From assembly GCF_000269985.1 (NCBI RefSeq), contig NC_016109.1, positions 5,642,001 through 5,706,000 of the forward strand: 64,000 nucleotides of DNA, given 5' to 3'. Of this stretch, positions 63,739 through 64,000 are shown piece by piece. This stretch comes from Kitasatospora setae KM-6054 (GTDB lineage: Bacteria; Actinomycetota; Actinomycetes; Streptomycetales; Streptomycetaceae). Under the pieces are notes generated by a model. It made no database searches. It was not told where the DNA came from and saw nothing but the letters and a program-made list of their open reading frames with translations. The first letter of the stretch is position 1; every line of letters starts with the position of its first letter. The translations under genes were made by a program, and so were the position numbers.

Positions 63739-64000
63739 TCGACAACAACCTCTCGACCGACTGGCGGCCATGGATCTATCCGGCGGCTACTACCCCCCTG
63801 GCGGGCCGCGGCCCGCGTGGGTCCTACGGGGTAGCTGGAATTCCAACACGAGCGGGTGGGGCGGACAAACGCCCCCTCCGCCCCATACGTCCCGGGTGTA
63901 AAACGGACATAAAAGGGTGAACTCCCGCAAAGTTCAAGGTCATTCGCGCGCAGCGGGTTCGGGCGGCTACGCACTGTCAAACCAGTCCGGCAAATGCCTA
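63739..64000 (-). other. Upstream region of cvnA to window end
   Basis: No gene is supported. On the minus strand the stretch is relatively AT-rich near 63890-63930 (TTTTATGTCCGTTTTACA), which may hold the conservon promoter. Confidence 0.35.

Noticed and set aside
59557..63834. Very long open frame (1425 codons) on the plus strand
   Set aside because: It is antisense to cvnA, gives low-complexity Val/Gly/Arg/Leu sequence without domains, and is the expected mirror of a high-GC gene.

Overview
The window is very GC-rich with strongly GC-biased third codon positions, frequent GTG/TTG starts, lipobox lipoproteins and a four-gene 'conservon'. Together with the order of core genes (gcvT-gcvH-glyA, opp, mnmA, ligA, gatCAB, ilvBNC-serA, leuB, ilvE, cimA, cvnABCD), which matches what I remember of the Streptomyces coelicolor SCO5469-SCO5544 region, this points to a Streptomycetaceae chromosome (Streptomyces or Kitasatospora), in the conserved core rather than a genomic island. 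I see no tRNA or rRNA gene, CRISPR array, transposase, integrase or attachment site.

Layout. 1-3.1 kb: two tandem paralogous L,D-transpeptidases (the first cut by the window edge) and a regulatory HATPase. 3.3-8.0 kb (minus): sdaA and gcvT-gcvH-glyA behind a tandem glycine riboswitch, a glycine-serine-pyruvate and one-carbon module. 8.1-9.9 kb: two SseB-like proteins divergent from it. 10.5-16.6 kb: a complete oligopeptide ABC transporter (oppC-oppA-oppB-oppD-oppF) with a strong hairpin after the binding-protein gene. 16.6-19.9 kb: a DUF6891-like protein, a ferritin-like protein, a TRIC-type channel, and an IclR regulator overlapping the channel tail to tail. 20-24.5 kb: a cysteine desulfurase and mnmA (tRNA 2-thiolation), separated by a MarR regulator/MFS exporter pair. 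24.5-31 kb: a frameshifted HEAT-repeat gene, a LOG-family nucleosidase-like protein, an SDR, a B12-independent methionine-synthase-like protein and NAD-dependent DNA ligase.

31.3-43.4 kb holds two GGDEF-EAL proteins around gatCAB. The first (rmdB position) has complete GGDEF and EAL signatures. The second (cdgF position, next to ilvB) keeps GGDEF and its inhibitory site but has lost most EAL catalytic residues, and has a near-consensus BldD-type site upstream. Between them are gatC-gatA-(79-aa membrane protein)-gatB and a large LuxR-family ATPase.

43.4-58.3 kb is the branched-chain amino-acid region: ilvB-ilvN-ilvC, serA, leuB, ilvE and cimA, interleaved with a secreted subtilase, a 57-aa protein and two Uma2-family nuclease-like genes. 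ilvB has a classical leader-peptide attenuator (ILV codons) and cimA has a second candidate attenuator whose leader carries adjacent Ile codons. 58.3-63.7 kb (minus) is a conservon: sensor-kinase-like CvnA, roadblock CvnB, DUF742 CvnC and GTPase CvnD.

Most genes are recognisable core genes. The points most worth a second look are the cimA attenuator, the degenerate-EAL diguanylate cyclase with its BldD-like site, the 18-bp palindrome upstream of the 57-aa protein, the frameshifted HEAT gene, the unnamed protein inside gatCAB, and the repeat-rich CvnA tail.
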